Origin: Exiguobacterium alkaliphilum 12/1
GTDB taxonomy: Bacteria > Bacillota > Bacilli > Exiguobacteriales > Exiguobacteriaceae
NCBI RefSeq assembly: GCF_000714435.1
Contig: NZ_JJMW01000032.1
Location: 55,625-119,624 of the forward strand
Length of the DNA: 64,000 nucleotides
Reading direction: 5' to 3'
Shown here: piece after piece, positions 54,034-62,032 of the stretch
How the letters are laid out: the number at the start of each line of letters is the position of its first letter
Numbering within the stretch: position 1 is the stretch's first letter
Made by a program: the position numbers and the translations under genes
The notes under the pieces: generated by a model
The model's input: only the letters and a program-made list of their open reading frames with translations
Database searches by the model: none
Told to the model about the DNA's origin: nothing

Positions 54034-54972
54034 ATGTTAACCGTACAAAACGTACACAAAAAAATGGGGAAAGCGAACGTATTGACGAACGTCAGCTTTG
54101 AAGTCGTCCCGGGTGAGATTTTCGGATTCCTTGGGCCAAACGGAGCTGGAAAGACGACAACGATTCGCATCATCACGGGTCTGATGCCCGCAACACATGG
54201 GACGGTGACCGTCGACGGGTTCGACGTCGCGACCGATCGTCAACAAGCGCTCAGTCGCATCGGAGCCATCGTCGAGAACCCGGCCTTCTATCCGTATTTG
54301 ACGGGTCGGGAAAACTTGATTCACGCGATGAATCTCATCCCGGGACTTAAAAAAGTCGATTTGAACGCCCTCGGCGCACTCGTCGGGCTCGAGACGAAAC
54401 TCGATATGAAAGTGAAGCAATACTCACTCGGGATGAAGCAACGACTCGGGATTGCCCGCGCCCTCCTCCATAACCCGAAAGTGCTCATCTTGGACGAGCC
54501 GACGAACGGGCTCGATCCGGCCGGAATCGCCGACTTGCGTCAATACTTACGGCACCTCGCCGATCACCGTGGCATCGCCATTTTAATTTCGAGCCATTTG
54601 CTCAGTGAGATGGAGATGATCACGGACCGTTTCGCCATCATCGACCAAGGTCAAATCAAGTCGGTCCAAGGTGGCGACGGGGAACTCCAGACGGAAAGTG
54701 TCATTTTATGCAAAGTGGACCGGGCTCACATGAACGATGCGCTCGACGTGGCGGCGCTCGCCTTCGACGACGTCAAGATTGTCCAACAGTCGGCGGAGAC
54801 GTTCCTCGTTCCGCGCCCAGAGCGCGACATTCCGCATCTATTGAAACAGCTCGTCGACCGTGGCTTGTCCGTCTATCAAATCGGCATGAAGCACGAGACG
54901 CTCGAGGAGCAATTCTTGAAAGTGACGAAAAAAGAAGGAGGTACGAACAATGCGTTCATTACTAGCCAATGA
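54034..54972 (+). CDS. ABC transporter ATP-binding protein (BcrA-type)
   Basis: A 312-residue protein with Walker A GPNGAGKTT at about residues 35-43, signature YSLGMKQRLGIA, Walker B VLILDEPTNGLDP, and H-loop SSHLLSE, plus a C-terminal extension. This is the ABC-2 exporter class found in bacitracin/lantibiotic immunity and drug efflux. The ATG follows AGGTG. The permease gene overlaps it by 23 nt. Confidence 0.92.
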   Translation: MLTVQNVHKKMGKANVLTNVSFEVVPGEIFGFLGPNGAGKTTTIRIITGLMPATHGTVTVDGFDVATDRQQALSRIGAIVENPAFYPYLTGRENLIHAMNLIPGLKKVDLNALGALVGLETKLDMKVKQYSLGMKQRLGIARALLHNPKVLILDEPTNGLDPAGIADLRQYLRHLADHRGIAILISSHLLSEMEMITDRFAIIDQGQIKSVQGGDGELQTESVILCKVDRAHMNDALDVAALAFDDVKIVQQSAETFLVPRPERDIPHLLKQLVDRGLSVYQIGMKHETLEEQFLKVTKKEGGTNNAFITSQ

Positions 54973-55678
54973 ATTTATGAAGTGGCGCCGAACGATTAAA
55001 CCGTTCATCGCCCTCGGTATGTATACGGCCATCATCATCTTGACATACGTCCTCGTCCGCGGTGACGGAGATGCCGAGACGTTCGTCAACTTCGCCGCGA
55101 TGGCCGCGATGACGTTCCTCGGCATCTTCACAATCGTCTTCACCGCCGAGATGATCGGGAATGAGTTGAAGTACGACACGTTGAAACATTTGCTCATGAG
55201 CCCGTATTCGCGGGACCGGATCCTCTTGTCAAAACTGTTGGCGGCCCTGCTCATCATGCTCGCCCAGTTTGTCTTCATCTTGGCCGTGACGTACGGATTC
55301 GCGCTCACACTCGATGGGAACTTGACGTTTGAACAGTTCCGTAACTTGTTGCTCAGCGTGTCAAGCGGCGTGTTCGTCATCTTTCTGACGCTCATGTTCT
55401 CGGTCGTCTTCAAATCGACCGGCGTCGTCATCGGCTTCACCGTGCTCGCGAACTTCCTGTCGACGATGATCGGCGGTCTCCTCATCACGTGGAAGCCGGC
55501 CATCGCCAAATGGATCGTCTTCTTGCACACCGATTTGTCCGTCTATTACCAAAGTCCAGGCTTCATGGAAACGATGGACGTGACGATTTGGTTCTCCGCC
55601 CTCTACGTTCTCATCCATGTCGTCGCCTTCTACATCATCACGGCGTTCATGTTCCGTAGTAAAACGTTCGCCGAATAA
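54950..55678 (+). CDS. ABC-2 type permease
   Basis: A 242-residue protein with six transmembrane helices and an ABC-2 layout (cytoplasmic start NEFMKWRRTIKP, then helices with GNELKYDTLKHLLMSPYSR loop). The ATG has AAGGAGG upstream and lies within the end of the ATPase gene, so the two are translationally coupled and form one exporter. Substrate is unknown. Confidence 0.88.
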   Translation: MRSLLANEFMKWRRTIKPFIALGMYTAIIILTYVLVRGDGDAETFVNFAAMAAMTFLGIFTIVFTAEMIGNELKYDTLKHLLMSPYSRDRILLSKLLAALLIMLAQFVFILAVTYGFALTLDGNLTFEQFRNLLLSVSSGVFVIFLTLMFSVVFKSTGVVIGFTVLANFLSTMIGGLLITWKPAIAKWIVFLHTDLSVYYQSPGFMETMDVTIWFSALYVLIHVVAFYIITAFMFRSKTFAE

Positions 55679-55743
55679 CGGTTAAACGGTCGGATGGAGT
55701 GGTACTCCCCTACTATAAAGAAACTTCGTTAGGAGGGAGACGT

Positions 55744-56292
55744 ATGCGAAAGACGGCACTGCTCATCATCGACATGTTCAACGACTTCGACTTTGTCGGC
55801 GGGGACGACCTGCTGCGCCACACTGAACCGATTGTCGAACCGATTTTACAGTTGAAACGTCACTTCAAAGACAATGACTTACCGGTCATCTACTGTAACG
55901 ACAACTTCGGACAGTGGAAAGACAGTACGGAGGACATCGTCCGTCACGTCGAATCATCGAACGGACGCGACATCGCAAAACGCATCGCGCCGGAAGACAA
56001 AGAGTATTTCATCATCAAGCCGCGCCATTCCGCCTTTTACGGGACGCAGCTTGACATTTTGCTGCGGCAACTCGATGTCGAAAAGATTGTCATGACCGGT
56101 GTCGCCTCAGACATCTGCATCCTCTTCTCGGCGAATGACGGGTACATGCGCGAGTATGAGCTCCACGTACCGCAAGATTGTGTCGCCGCCGAAACAGACA
56201 AGCGGAATGAGAGCGCGTTGACCGTCATCCATGAGACGCTCGGCATTCCAATCGATGCGGCCGAGGCATATATCGAACAGACGAAATCGTGA
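55744..56292 (+). CDS. Isochorismatase-family cysteine hydrolase
   Basis: A 182-residue protein with the catalytic triad pattern: LLIIDMFNDFD (Asp), KPRHSAF (Lys) and TGVASDICILFSA (Cys). Similar to nicotinamidase-related hydrolases. The ATG at 55744 follows AGGAGG. Substrate unknown; nicotinamidase is possible but the metal site HxH pattern is not obvious. Confidence 0.88.
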   Translation: MRKTALLIIDMFNDFDFVGGDDLLRHTEPIVEPILQLKRHFKDNDLPVIYCNDNFGQWKDSTEDIVRHVESSNGRDIAKRIAPEDKEYFIIKPRHSAFYGTQLDILLRQLDVEKIVMTGVASDICILFSANDGYMREYELHVPQDCVAAETDKRNESALTVIHETLGIPIDAAEAYIEQTKS

Positions 56293-56293
56293 C

Positions 56294-56342
56294 AAAAGCC
56301 TCTGACTGTTGGACACACAATCCCAACATTTCAGAGGCTTTT
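56294..56342 (+). terminator. Terminator after the isochorismatase-like gene
   Basis: 12-bp perfect arms aaaagcctctga / tcagaggctttt with a 25-nt loop that contains a further short ctgttgg/ccaaca-like pairing. Confidence 0.8.
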
Positions 56343-56398
56343 CCGGTTTGTTTTCAGCTATGCTAAACGTATGAAGAATTTATGAAGGATGTGACAAC

Positions 56399-56593
56399 AT
56401 GTACCTCACAATTGGATTAGCGCTCCTCGTCTGCCTGATTGCCCTCGTCTTCACGATCATGGTCGGGCTCGGGAAAGACACGTCCGAGTACAGTCAGAAA
56501 AAGAGTTGGTCGATGGTGTCCTGGATTTATATCATTTTATTGCCGCTCGCCTTTCTCGGGCTCGGGCTACTCTACTATTTCATTACCCGATGA
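56399..56593 (+). CDS. Small membrane protein (64 aa)
   Basis: A 64-residue protein with two hydrophobic helices separated by a polar loop (GKDTSEYSQKKSW). GAAGGAT precedes the ATG. No family recognised. Confidence 0.65.
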   Translation: MYLTIGLALLVCLIALVFTIMVGLGKDTSEYSQKKSWSMVSWIYIILLPLAFLGLGLLYYFITR

Positions 56594-56618
56594 CCTGTTC
56601 ATCGGGCTTTTTGTTTCA

Positions 56619-57227
56619 TCATTTTATCGCGACCGCAATCCCAAACGGATAATGTCGGCTCGGGCGTTTCGGTTCCACGAGGACACCTCGTTGATAGTAG
56701 TAGTCGACCGATGTGAACGGTTCGAACAGCGCCTCAAACTCCGCTTCTGTGAACTGATGGGCATGAAACGGCTCATTCGTCGGCTGCCCAATTCCTTGTC
56801 CGAACGGCGTCGACAAGACGAGCGTCCCACCCGGTTTCAACATCGTCCAGACGTTTTCCATGAAGCACTCAAAGTCCGCGACATGTTCAATCGTCTCAAA
56901 ACTGACGATGCAGTCGAATTGACCGAGCCGCTCCGGTAGCGTCCGGTCGAGCACGTCCCCGACGAGATAGGTGACGTTCGGATGATGGTACCGCCCTCTC
57001 GCATAAGCAATCGAGGTCTCGGATACGTCGACGCCGACGACTTCCTGCACGGTCCCTTTCAACGTCTTCGCAATCAATTGACCGCCGTAGCCGCTCCCGG
57101 TCGCGAAGTCGAGCACGCGCCCGTTCAAATACAATAATGAAAACTGATAGCGGGCAATGTGTTCGAGCAACATCCCGTTCATCGGACTCATCCGATCGGG
57201 AATGACCCGTTCTCCCGTATACTCCAT
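56619..57227 (-). CDS. Class I SAM-dependent methyltransferase
   Basis: A 202-residue protein with motif I VLDFATGSGYGG near residue 38, an acidic GVDVSE after strand 2, and FDCIVSFETIEH as motif IV region, typical of small-molecule or unknown methyltransferases. ATG 57227 or a GTG at 57236 could start; AGGAG is about 12 or 3 nt away, so the choice is uncertain. Substrate unknown. Confidence 0.8.
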   Translation of the reverse strand: MEYTGERVIPDRMSPMNGMLLEHIARYQFSLLYLNGRVLDFATGSGYGGQLIAKTLKGTVQEVVGVDVSETSIAYARGRYHHPNVTYLVGDVLDRTLPERLGQFDCIVSFETIEHVADFECFMENVWTMLKPGGTLVLSTPFGQGIGQPTNEPFHAHQFTEAEFEALFEPFTSVDYYYQRGVLVEPKRPSRHYPFGIAVAIK

Positions 57228-57297
57228 TCGCTTCACTCTCTCCTGTTATGACTCTTGTCATCTTACCACGTTCGTTCGCATCTTGATTCAAGACCAC

Positions 57298-57329
57298 AAA
57301 AAAAGAGAGATGGGACTCTCTCTTTTTTT
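57298..57329. terminator. Terminator after the LTA synthase gene
   Basis: 13-bp perfect arms (57298-57310, 57317-57329) with A- and T-rich ends and a 6-nt loop. Confidence 0.92.
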
Positions 57330-59239
57330 CATTCATTCTGTTCTCTGAATCGGAGCAAATCGGAGTAGATGATCGCATCATTCATCTCGAGGACGCGATT
57401 CGCCTCTTCTTCGAGTGGCTCACATGCTTCCGGTTCGGCTGCGAGTTCGCCCGTCTCCGCTTCATAGCACATCGACTGCGTGAAGACGTGCTCTTTCGTA
57501 ATCATCGTCCCGTCTCGGAAGATGGCGCGATCGTTCCGCTCTGGGGCGAACAAGTCGTTCCCGAAGCCGATTTGGTCCGACGTATCGATTCCGAGCAAAT
57601 GCTGGATTGTCGGGTTCATGTCGATTTGGCTACCAATCCCGTCATGGACGACCCCTTCTTCTTGTCCCGGCAAGTGAATCGCGAACGGTACTTGCTGTAA
57701 CTTCGCAACGTCATAAGGGGTGATCTCTTCTTTCCCGAGCAGGTCGGCCATCGCGGCGTTATGGTTCGTCGAGATGCCGTTATGGTCGCCGTAAACGATG
57801 AAGATCGTGTCGTCCCACATGCCGTTCGCCTTCAACTCGTCGATGAACAATCCGAGCGCATAGTCCTGATAGGCGAGCGCCTGCGGGAAGTTGTTGAGCG
57901 TCGTCGAGTTCGTCTCGAACTTCGGTACGAGCTCATGCTCCTCACTCGGCATCGTGAACGGGAAATGGTTCGTGAGCGTGATGAGCTTCGCGAAGAACGG
58001 CTCCGGGAGCTCTTCAATCATCGGCACTGACTGTAAGAAAAACTCATCGTCGAGCAGTCCCCATTCCGTCATATCGGCCGGGTCGCCTAAGTCGTAATAG
58101 TCTTGGTCATAAAACGAATCGACGCCGATGTTGGCGTACATTTGGTCACGGTTCCAGAACGATTTGTTGTTCGCATGGAACACGGCCGAATGGTACCCTT
58201 CTTGCTTGATTCGCTCCGGCAACGCGTTGTACTCGTTGTCGGCGTTCGTGAAGTAGACCCCGCCGCGCGGCAACCCGAAGAGCGAGTTGTCGAGGGCGAA
58301 CTCAGAGTCCGACGTCTTCCCTTGGCCGGTCGTATGGTAGAAGTTCGGCCAGAAGTGCGACTCTTCAATCAGTTTGTTCAAGTTCGGCGTGATGTATTCG
58401 CTGTTCGGCGCTTTCATATGGTTCGTGAAGTTTTGGGCCGATTCGAACGAGACGGCGATGACGTTCTTGCCTTTATACTTCCCGAACAGCTCCGGGTCCG
58501 GCGCGGCGTAGTTTTGTCGCGTGTATTGCTCGACTTCCGCCAACTCCGACCCGTCCGCCATCGCTTTTTGGGCCGACGTCTTCGTCTGGAGCATCGCGTC
58601 GTACACGTGGAAGTTGAACGTCCCAAGATTTTTGACGAGCAGTTCGCGGTCGAACGAGCGCGTCAAGAGTTCCGGGCGTTCCGTCTCGGCGAGCGCCAAG
58701 TTGAAACCGAACATGGCCGCTGCCGCGACGAACGTGGCGATGACGCGTTTACGCGACGCCTTGCCCGTCTCATTCAATTTCCAAAGCAAGAACGGCAAGA
58801 CGATCAAGTCACCGACGATGAGCAAGTCCTTCCACTGGAGCAGTGAGAAGAACGAAGACGACAACGTCTCCATGTTCGACGATTGGAACAAGACCGGCAC
58901 GGTCAAGAAATCCGTGAACTCTCGGTAATATGTCGTATCGGCGAACAAGATGAGCGACGAGGCCGCGTATAAGATGTAGAGGGCCCACTTGCGTTTGTTC
59001 CCGCTGAAGAAGAAGCTGAACGCGAACAAGAACAGCGTCGAGCTGAGCGGGTTGATGAGCAGGATGAACGACTGCATCGCGTTATCGATTGGGATGTTAA
59101 AGAAGAACTGATAGGCGATCGTCGATTTCGTCCACAACAGTAGCGTGAATAGCCAGAACAGACGATGCGTCCGGAACGAGTTCGCTGCCGCCTGACGGAA
59201 TCGCGCCATCCTCCCTTTCGGTGGATTCATATGATTCAT
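57329..59239 (-). CDS. Lipoteichoic acid synthase family protein (LtaS-like sulfatase fold)
   Basis: A 636-residue protein. Five N-terminal transmembrane helices are followed by an extracellular sulfatase-like domain: NVIAVSFESAQNF with the metal-binding Glu, GQGKTSDSEFA with the likely catalytic Thr, and IVYGDHNG with Asp/His metal ligands. LtaS enzymes polymerise glycerol phosphate from phosphatidylglycerol into lipoteichoic acid. I chose ATG 59239 because AAGGAG lies about 9 nt upstream. An 18-bp palindrome lies about 60 nt before the start. Confidence 0.92.
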   Translation of the reverse strand: MNHMNPPKGRMARFRQAAANSFRTHRLFWLFTLLLWTKSTIAYQFFFNIPIDNAMQSFILLINPLSSTLFLFAFSFFFSGNKRKWALYILYAASSLILFADTTYYREFTDFLTVPVLFQSSNMETLSSSFFSLLQWKDLLIVGDLIVLPFLLWKLNETGKASRKRVIATFVAAAAMFGFNLALAETERPELLTRSFDRELLVKNLGTFNFHVYDAMLQTKTSAQKAMADGSELAEVEQYTRQNYAAPDPELFGKYKGKNVIAVSFESAQNFTNHMKAPNSEYITPNLNKLIEESHFWPNFYHTTGQGKTSDSEFALDNSLFGLPRGGVYFTNADNEYNALPERIKQEGYHSAVFHANNKSFWNRDQMYANIGVDSFYDQDYYDLGDPADMTEWGLLDDEFFLQSVPMIEELPEPFFAKLITLTNHFPFTMPSEEHELVPKFETNSTTLNNFPQALAYQDYALGLFIDELKANGMWDDTIFIVYGDHNGISTNHNAAMADLLGKEEITPYDVAKLQQVPFAIHLPGQEEGVVHDGIGSQIDMNPTIQHLLGIDTSDQIGFGNDLFAPERNDRAIFRDGTMITKEHVFTQSMCYEAETGELAAEPEACEPLEEEANRVLEMNDAIIYSDLLRFREQNE

Positions 59240-59299
59240 TGAAAAACACTCCTTCATCATGATTCTTACATGTATCCACATAAGCATTTATATTGTTCA

Positions 59300-59317
59300 A
59301 ATCGTGAACTCACGATT
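59300..59317 (-). promoter_or_regulatory. Palindrome upstream of the LTA synthase gene
   Basis: aatcgtga / tcacgatt around AC, a perfect 8-bp inverted repeat about 60 nt upstream of the start. Possible regulator site. A TTAAAAT -10-like box lies just beyond it (near 59340-59347, minus strand). Confidence 0.35.
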
Positions 59318-59419
59318 GAATGCACGGACGTATGAATCGTATTTTAACGTTCTCTTGAACTTAATTCAACTGAACAGACTGTGTGAAATCGTTGTACACC
59401 TTCCACATGTATGTAAAAA

Positions 59420-59444
59420 GGCTACCGAACAAAGCTCGATAGCC
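59420..59444 (-). repeat. Terminator-like hairpin repeat, copy 1
   Basis: ggctaccgaac-aaag-ctcgatagcc, a stem-loop followed on the minus strand by TTTTTAC. Two further copies occur at 59916-59940 and 60332-60356 with one or two base changes. It may terminate minus-strand transcription. Confidence 0.7.
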
Positions 59445-59471
59445 TCAGATTGTTGACTAAAAGAATGTTTT

Positions 59472-59596
59472 CGCTCATCCTCTTGGCGCCTCCGCTTTCC
59501 TAGGGGCGAGCAGGGAGCCGCATCGCGACGTTGTCGCTGCTGGGTCTCCCTCCGCTCGCTGATCCCTCAGGAGTCTACGGCGCCGTCGGATGAGCG
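59472..59596 (+). repeat. Foldback intergenic repeat, copy 1 (125 bp)
   Basis: Outer arms cgctcatcc (59472-59480) / ggatgagcg (59588-59596) enclose an internally structured GC-rich element containing cagggagccgcatcgc and gctgctgggtctccct. The same core is found inverted at 60176-60289. It resembles structured intergenic repeats common in Bacillaceae genomes. No ORF of note. Confidence 0.65.
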
Positions 59597-59607
59597 CCGC
59601 TGTACTG

Positions 59608-59840
59608 GAACACCGGACAGCCCGGCACCGACCCCGAGATCCTCATCAAGATCATCCTCCTCGGCCCGCTGTTCAACATCCGTTCCGTGCGACAAACGGT
59701 GGAGCGCTCGTTCGCCGACGGGAAGAAGCTCCACGGTCTCCGCTTCACGTTCTATCGGGGGAATGAGGCGATGGACCGCGCCAACCTGTTGGCCGAAAAC
59801 GACAGTCTACATAGCATTTTTTCAATTTTATGTCGGGCAG
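59608..59840 (+). pseudogene. IS1182-like transposase remnant with internal deletion
   Basis: The plus frame reads LYWNTGQPGTDPEILIKIIL, a transposase N-terminal region, and after RSVRQ jumps directly to TVERSFADGKKLHGLRF, which belongs near the C-terminus. The DDE core in between is missing. The frame continues into unrelated sequence. This is a decayed insertion sequence and not a functional gene. Confidence 0.7.
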
Positions 59841-59868
59841 AGCGCCTCGAGCTCGTGGGGCACAAAAA

Positions 59869-59904
59869 AAGACGAACCCATCCGCTTTTTGCGAATGGGT
59901 TCGT
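59869..59904 (-). terminator. Hairpin next to repeat copy 2
   Basis: gacgaacccat / atgggttcgtc stem with a T-run on the minus strand. Confidence 0.7.
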
Positions 59905-59912
59905 CAACAGCC

Positions 59913-59943
59913 TGAGGCTACCGAACAAAGTTCGATAGCCTCA
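59913..59943. repeat. Terminator-like hairpin repeat, copy 2
   Basis: tgaggctaccgaac-aaa-gttcgatagcctca: extended arms around the same core as copy 1, followed by the same cagattgt flank. Confidence 0.7.
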
Positions 59944-59950
59944 GATTGTA

Positions 59951-59991
59951 GAAAAAGTCACGTTTCAGGCGAACTGAAACGTGACTTTTTC
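59951..59991. terminator. Long perfect hairpin
   Basis: gaaaaagtcacgtttcag pairs with ctgaaacgtgactttttc around GCGAA. It lies downstream of the minus-strand transposase fragment and is probably its original terminator. Confidence 0.8.
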
Positions 59992-60028
59992 GTTTTCGGG
60001 CCTTGAGGCGTTCTGCCCGAGACCCTGT

Positions 60029-60131
60029 TCAGGCGGATTGGACGTCCTTCCATGCCAAGACTGCCATCTTCTTGAGATTGAGGGCGGCAAAGGGTAGCAT
60101 CGCCTCCATGACGGGTTCTCTACCTCTCATT
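60029..60131 (-). pseudogene. C-terminal fragment of a second IS1182-like transposase
   Basis: On the minus strand the frame reads EPVMEAMLPFAALNLKKMAVLAWK and then a stop, the typical last helix of IS1182-family transposases. It is opposite in orientation to the remnant at 59608-59840. No intact upstream part is present. Confidence 0.65.
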
Positions 60132-60175
60132 ATAAAAAAGGGGCGAGGGTACGAAAAGAGGGATGGATGCGTGGA

Positions 60176-60289
60176 CCGACCAAGGGCATGGCGAGACTTC
60201 TAGGGGAGTAGCAAGCAAAGGGAGACCCAGCAGCGTTAAGCGATGCGGCTCCCTGCTTGCCCCCAGAAAAGCGAGCTGTGCCCGGTCGG
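60176..60289 (-). repeat. Foldback intergenic repeat, copy 2, inverted (114 bp)
   Basis: Arms ccgacc (60176-60181) / ggtcgg (60284-60289) enclose the reverse complement of the core in copy 1, with diverged flanks. The two copies bracket the transposase remnants. Confidence 0.6.
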
Positions 60290-60302
60290 ACAAATAAAAA
60301 AA

Positions 60303-60356
60303 CTGCAGACAATGTTTTGTCTACAGTCTGAGGCTACCGAACAAAGTTCGACAGCC
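60303..60356 (-). terminator. Tandem hairpins after tauE, including hairpin repeat copy 3
   Basis: Copy 3 of the repeat (60332-60356) is followed on the minus strand by a ctgtagaca/tgtctgcag-like stem (60303-60326) and six to seven T. It terminates the rhodanese-tauE operon. Confidence 0.75.
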
Positions 60357-60365
60357 TGACTTCAA

Positions 60366-61145
60366 TTACCCGACGATGTCGAGCCAAATCTTGACCGTGC
60401 TCGCCAAAATGAGGAGCGCCAAGATGAGCTGGAGCGACTTCGTCTTCATGTTTTTCCCGACGTTCGCCCCGAGCGGCGCAGCGATTAAGCTGGCGATAAT
60501 CATGATGACAGCCGGCTCCCACACGATTTGGTCGGTAATAATCTTGCCGGCCGTCGACCCGATGGACGAGATGAACGTGATCGCAAGCGAGCTCGCAATC
60601 GCCATCTTCGTCGGGATGCGCAAGACGACGAGCATGATCGGCATCAAGATGAACGCTCCGGCGGCCCCGACGATGCCTGAGGCGATCCCGACGACGAACG
60701 CCGAGCCGGCCGCGATGACTTTGTTGAACGTCACTTCATCGAGCGGTAAATCTTCGACATTCTTTTTCGGCATGAACATCATGACGGTCGCAATCGTCGC
60801 GAGCACCGCATAGACGACATTAATCAAGTTCTCCGACAAGAGTGTCGACCCGTATCCGCCGATAAAGCTACCGATCAAGACAGCCACACCCATGAAAAGA
60901 ATGAGCTGTTTGTTTAGATAGCCGCCTTTTCGGTATGCGTAAATGCCTCCGATTGTCGCGAAGAACACTTGAATCGCGCTAATTCCGGACACCTCATGCG
61001 CGCTGAACGCCGCAAAGCCGAGGAGCGGCGGAATGTACAACAACATCGGATATTTGATAATCGAACCGCCGATACCGACCATCCCCGAGATGAACGACCC
61101 GATGAACCCGATTAAAAAGATAGTGATGATAAACCCTAACTCCAT
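60366..61145 (-). CDS. TauE/SafE family sulfite/sulfur-compound exporter
   Basis: A 259-residue protein with about eight transmembrane helices and the family repeats GSFISGMVGIGGSI and IASGIVGAAGAFIL. In cst loci the TauE protein exports sulfite or related products of persulfide oxidation. The ATG follows GGAGG. It is 40 nt downstream of a membrane rhodanese gene in the same operon. Confidence 0.88.
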   Translation of the reverse strand: MELGFIITIFLIGFIGSFISGMVGIGGSIIKYPMLLYIPPLLGFAAFSAHEVSGISAIQVFFATIGGIYAYRKGGYLNKQLILFMGVAVLIGSFIGGYGSTLLSENLINVVYAVLATIATVMMFMPKKNVEDLPLDEVTFNKVIAAGSAFVVGIASGIVGAAGAFILMPIMLVVLRIPTKMAIASSLAITFISSIGSTAGKIITDQIVWEPAVIMIIASLIAAPLGANVGKNMKTKSLQLILALLILASTVKIWLDIVG

Positions 61146-61184
61146 AAAACAATCCTCCAGTTCCCTACTTATGAAAAGTAAGTT

Positions 61185-61556
61185 CTATTTCTGTTCCCAG
61201 GCGATCATGCCGCCGGTGACGTCGTACACTTCCGTATAGCCGCGGTCGCTCAAAATCTGAGCGGCTTGGGCGCTTCGGTTTCCGCTACGACAGATGATGT
61301 AAATCGGTTCGTCTTTCACATGAGGTAATTCGGTCGCATTTAATGAAGAAAGTGGTGCGTTCACCGCCCCCTCAATATGCCCCCCCTCGTATTCTTCCAC
61401 TTCTCGTACGTCAATCAACGTTATATCTTCGTTTTCCAATCTGTTTTGTAATGTTTCAACGTCAATTTTAGTAATTTCTCCCTTATTAGATGTGAATAGT
61501 ACGATTAAAAGGGTGCCAACTACTAAAAATGACACCAACATCACGAGTTTACGCAT
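61185..61556 (-). CDS. Membrane-anchored rhodanese
   Basis: A 123-residue protein with one N-terminal hydrophobic helix and a rhodanese domain: TLIDVREVEEYEGGHIEGAVN and the active-site loop YIICRSGNRSAQAA with catalytic Cys. It should carry persulfide sulfur outside the membrane. I chose ATG 61556 because GGAGG lies 8 nt upstream. It is divergent from the cytoplasmic rhodanese gene, with a CsoR/CstR-type operator in the gap. Confidence 0.88.
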   Translation of the reverse strand: MRKLVMLVSFLVVGTLLIVLFTSNKGEITKIDVETLQNRLENEDITLIDVREVEEYEGGHIEGAVNAPLSSLNATELPHVKDEPIYIICRSGNRSAQAAQILSDRGYTEVYDVTGGMIAWEQK

Positions 61557-61590
61557 TTTTTCAGCCTCCAATCTTTCTACTTGCACTCAG

Positions 61591-61608
61591 TATACCTTAG
61601 GGGGTATA
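61591..61608. promoter_or_regulatory. CsoR/CstR-type operator in the divergent promoter
   Basis: tatacc-ttaggg-ggtata: inverted repeat with the G-tract typical of CsoR-family operators. It lies between the divergent rhodanese genes. The string cttagggggtat recurs at 62015-62026 just before the cstB-like gene, where its GGGGG also serves as ribosome site. Confidence 0.6.
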
Positions 61609-61668
61609 TTAAAGCCAACGAAAGATTCTCGTTGCCAAACCTGATTTAAAAAAGGAGACGATCACCAC

Positions 61669-61965
61669 ATGAAGACGATTACGACAACTGAACTTGAAAC
61701 GTTGCTCAAGGCCGATGAGACGATCAACTTGATTGACGTTCGCGAGACCGATGAATATGCAGGGGGCCATATCAAGCAGGCAAAAAATGTTCCACTGTCT
61801 GAATTTGGGGAACACGTCGAAGCGCTCGACCGTTCAAAACCGATTCACGTCATCTGCGCAGCAGGCGGTCGTAGCATGAACGCCTCCGCTTATCTCGACT
61901 CGCTCGGCTTTGACGTCGTCAACGTCGACGGCGGCATGATGAGCTGGACGGGCGAAACGGTCTAA
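61669..61965 (+). CDS. Cytoplasmic single-domain rhodanese
   Basis: A 98-residue rhodanese with INLIDVRETDEYAGGHI and active-site VICAAGGRSMNA. It probably shuttles persulfide sulfur to the CstB-like enzyme, 67 nt downstream. AAAGGAG precedes the ATG. Confidence 0.9.
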   Translation: MKTITTTELETLLKADETINLIDVRETDEYAGGHIKQAKNVPLSEFGEHVEALDRSKPIHVICAAGGRSMNASAYLDSLGFDVVNVDGGMMSWTGETV

Positions 61966-62032
61966 CGCTCTTTTCGATCCATTTCAAGAACCACAATCAT
62001 TCACAGTCAACTATTCTTAGGGGGTATTTCAT

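Noticed and set aside
58103..58846. Long plus-strand frame (247 codons) opposite the LTA synthase gene
   Set aside because: Arg-rich antisense shadow of a well-supported gene, with no ribosome site.
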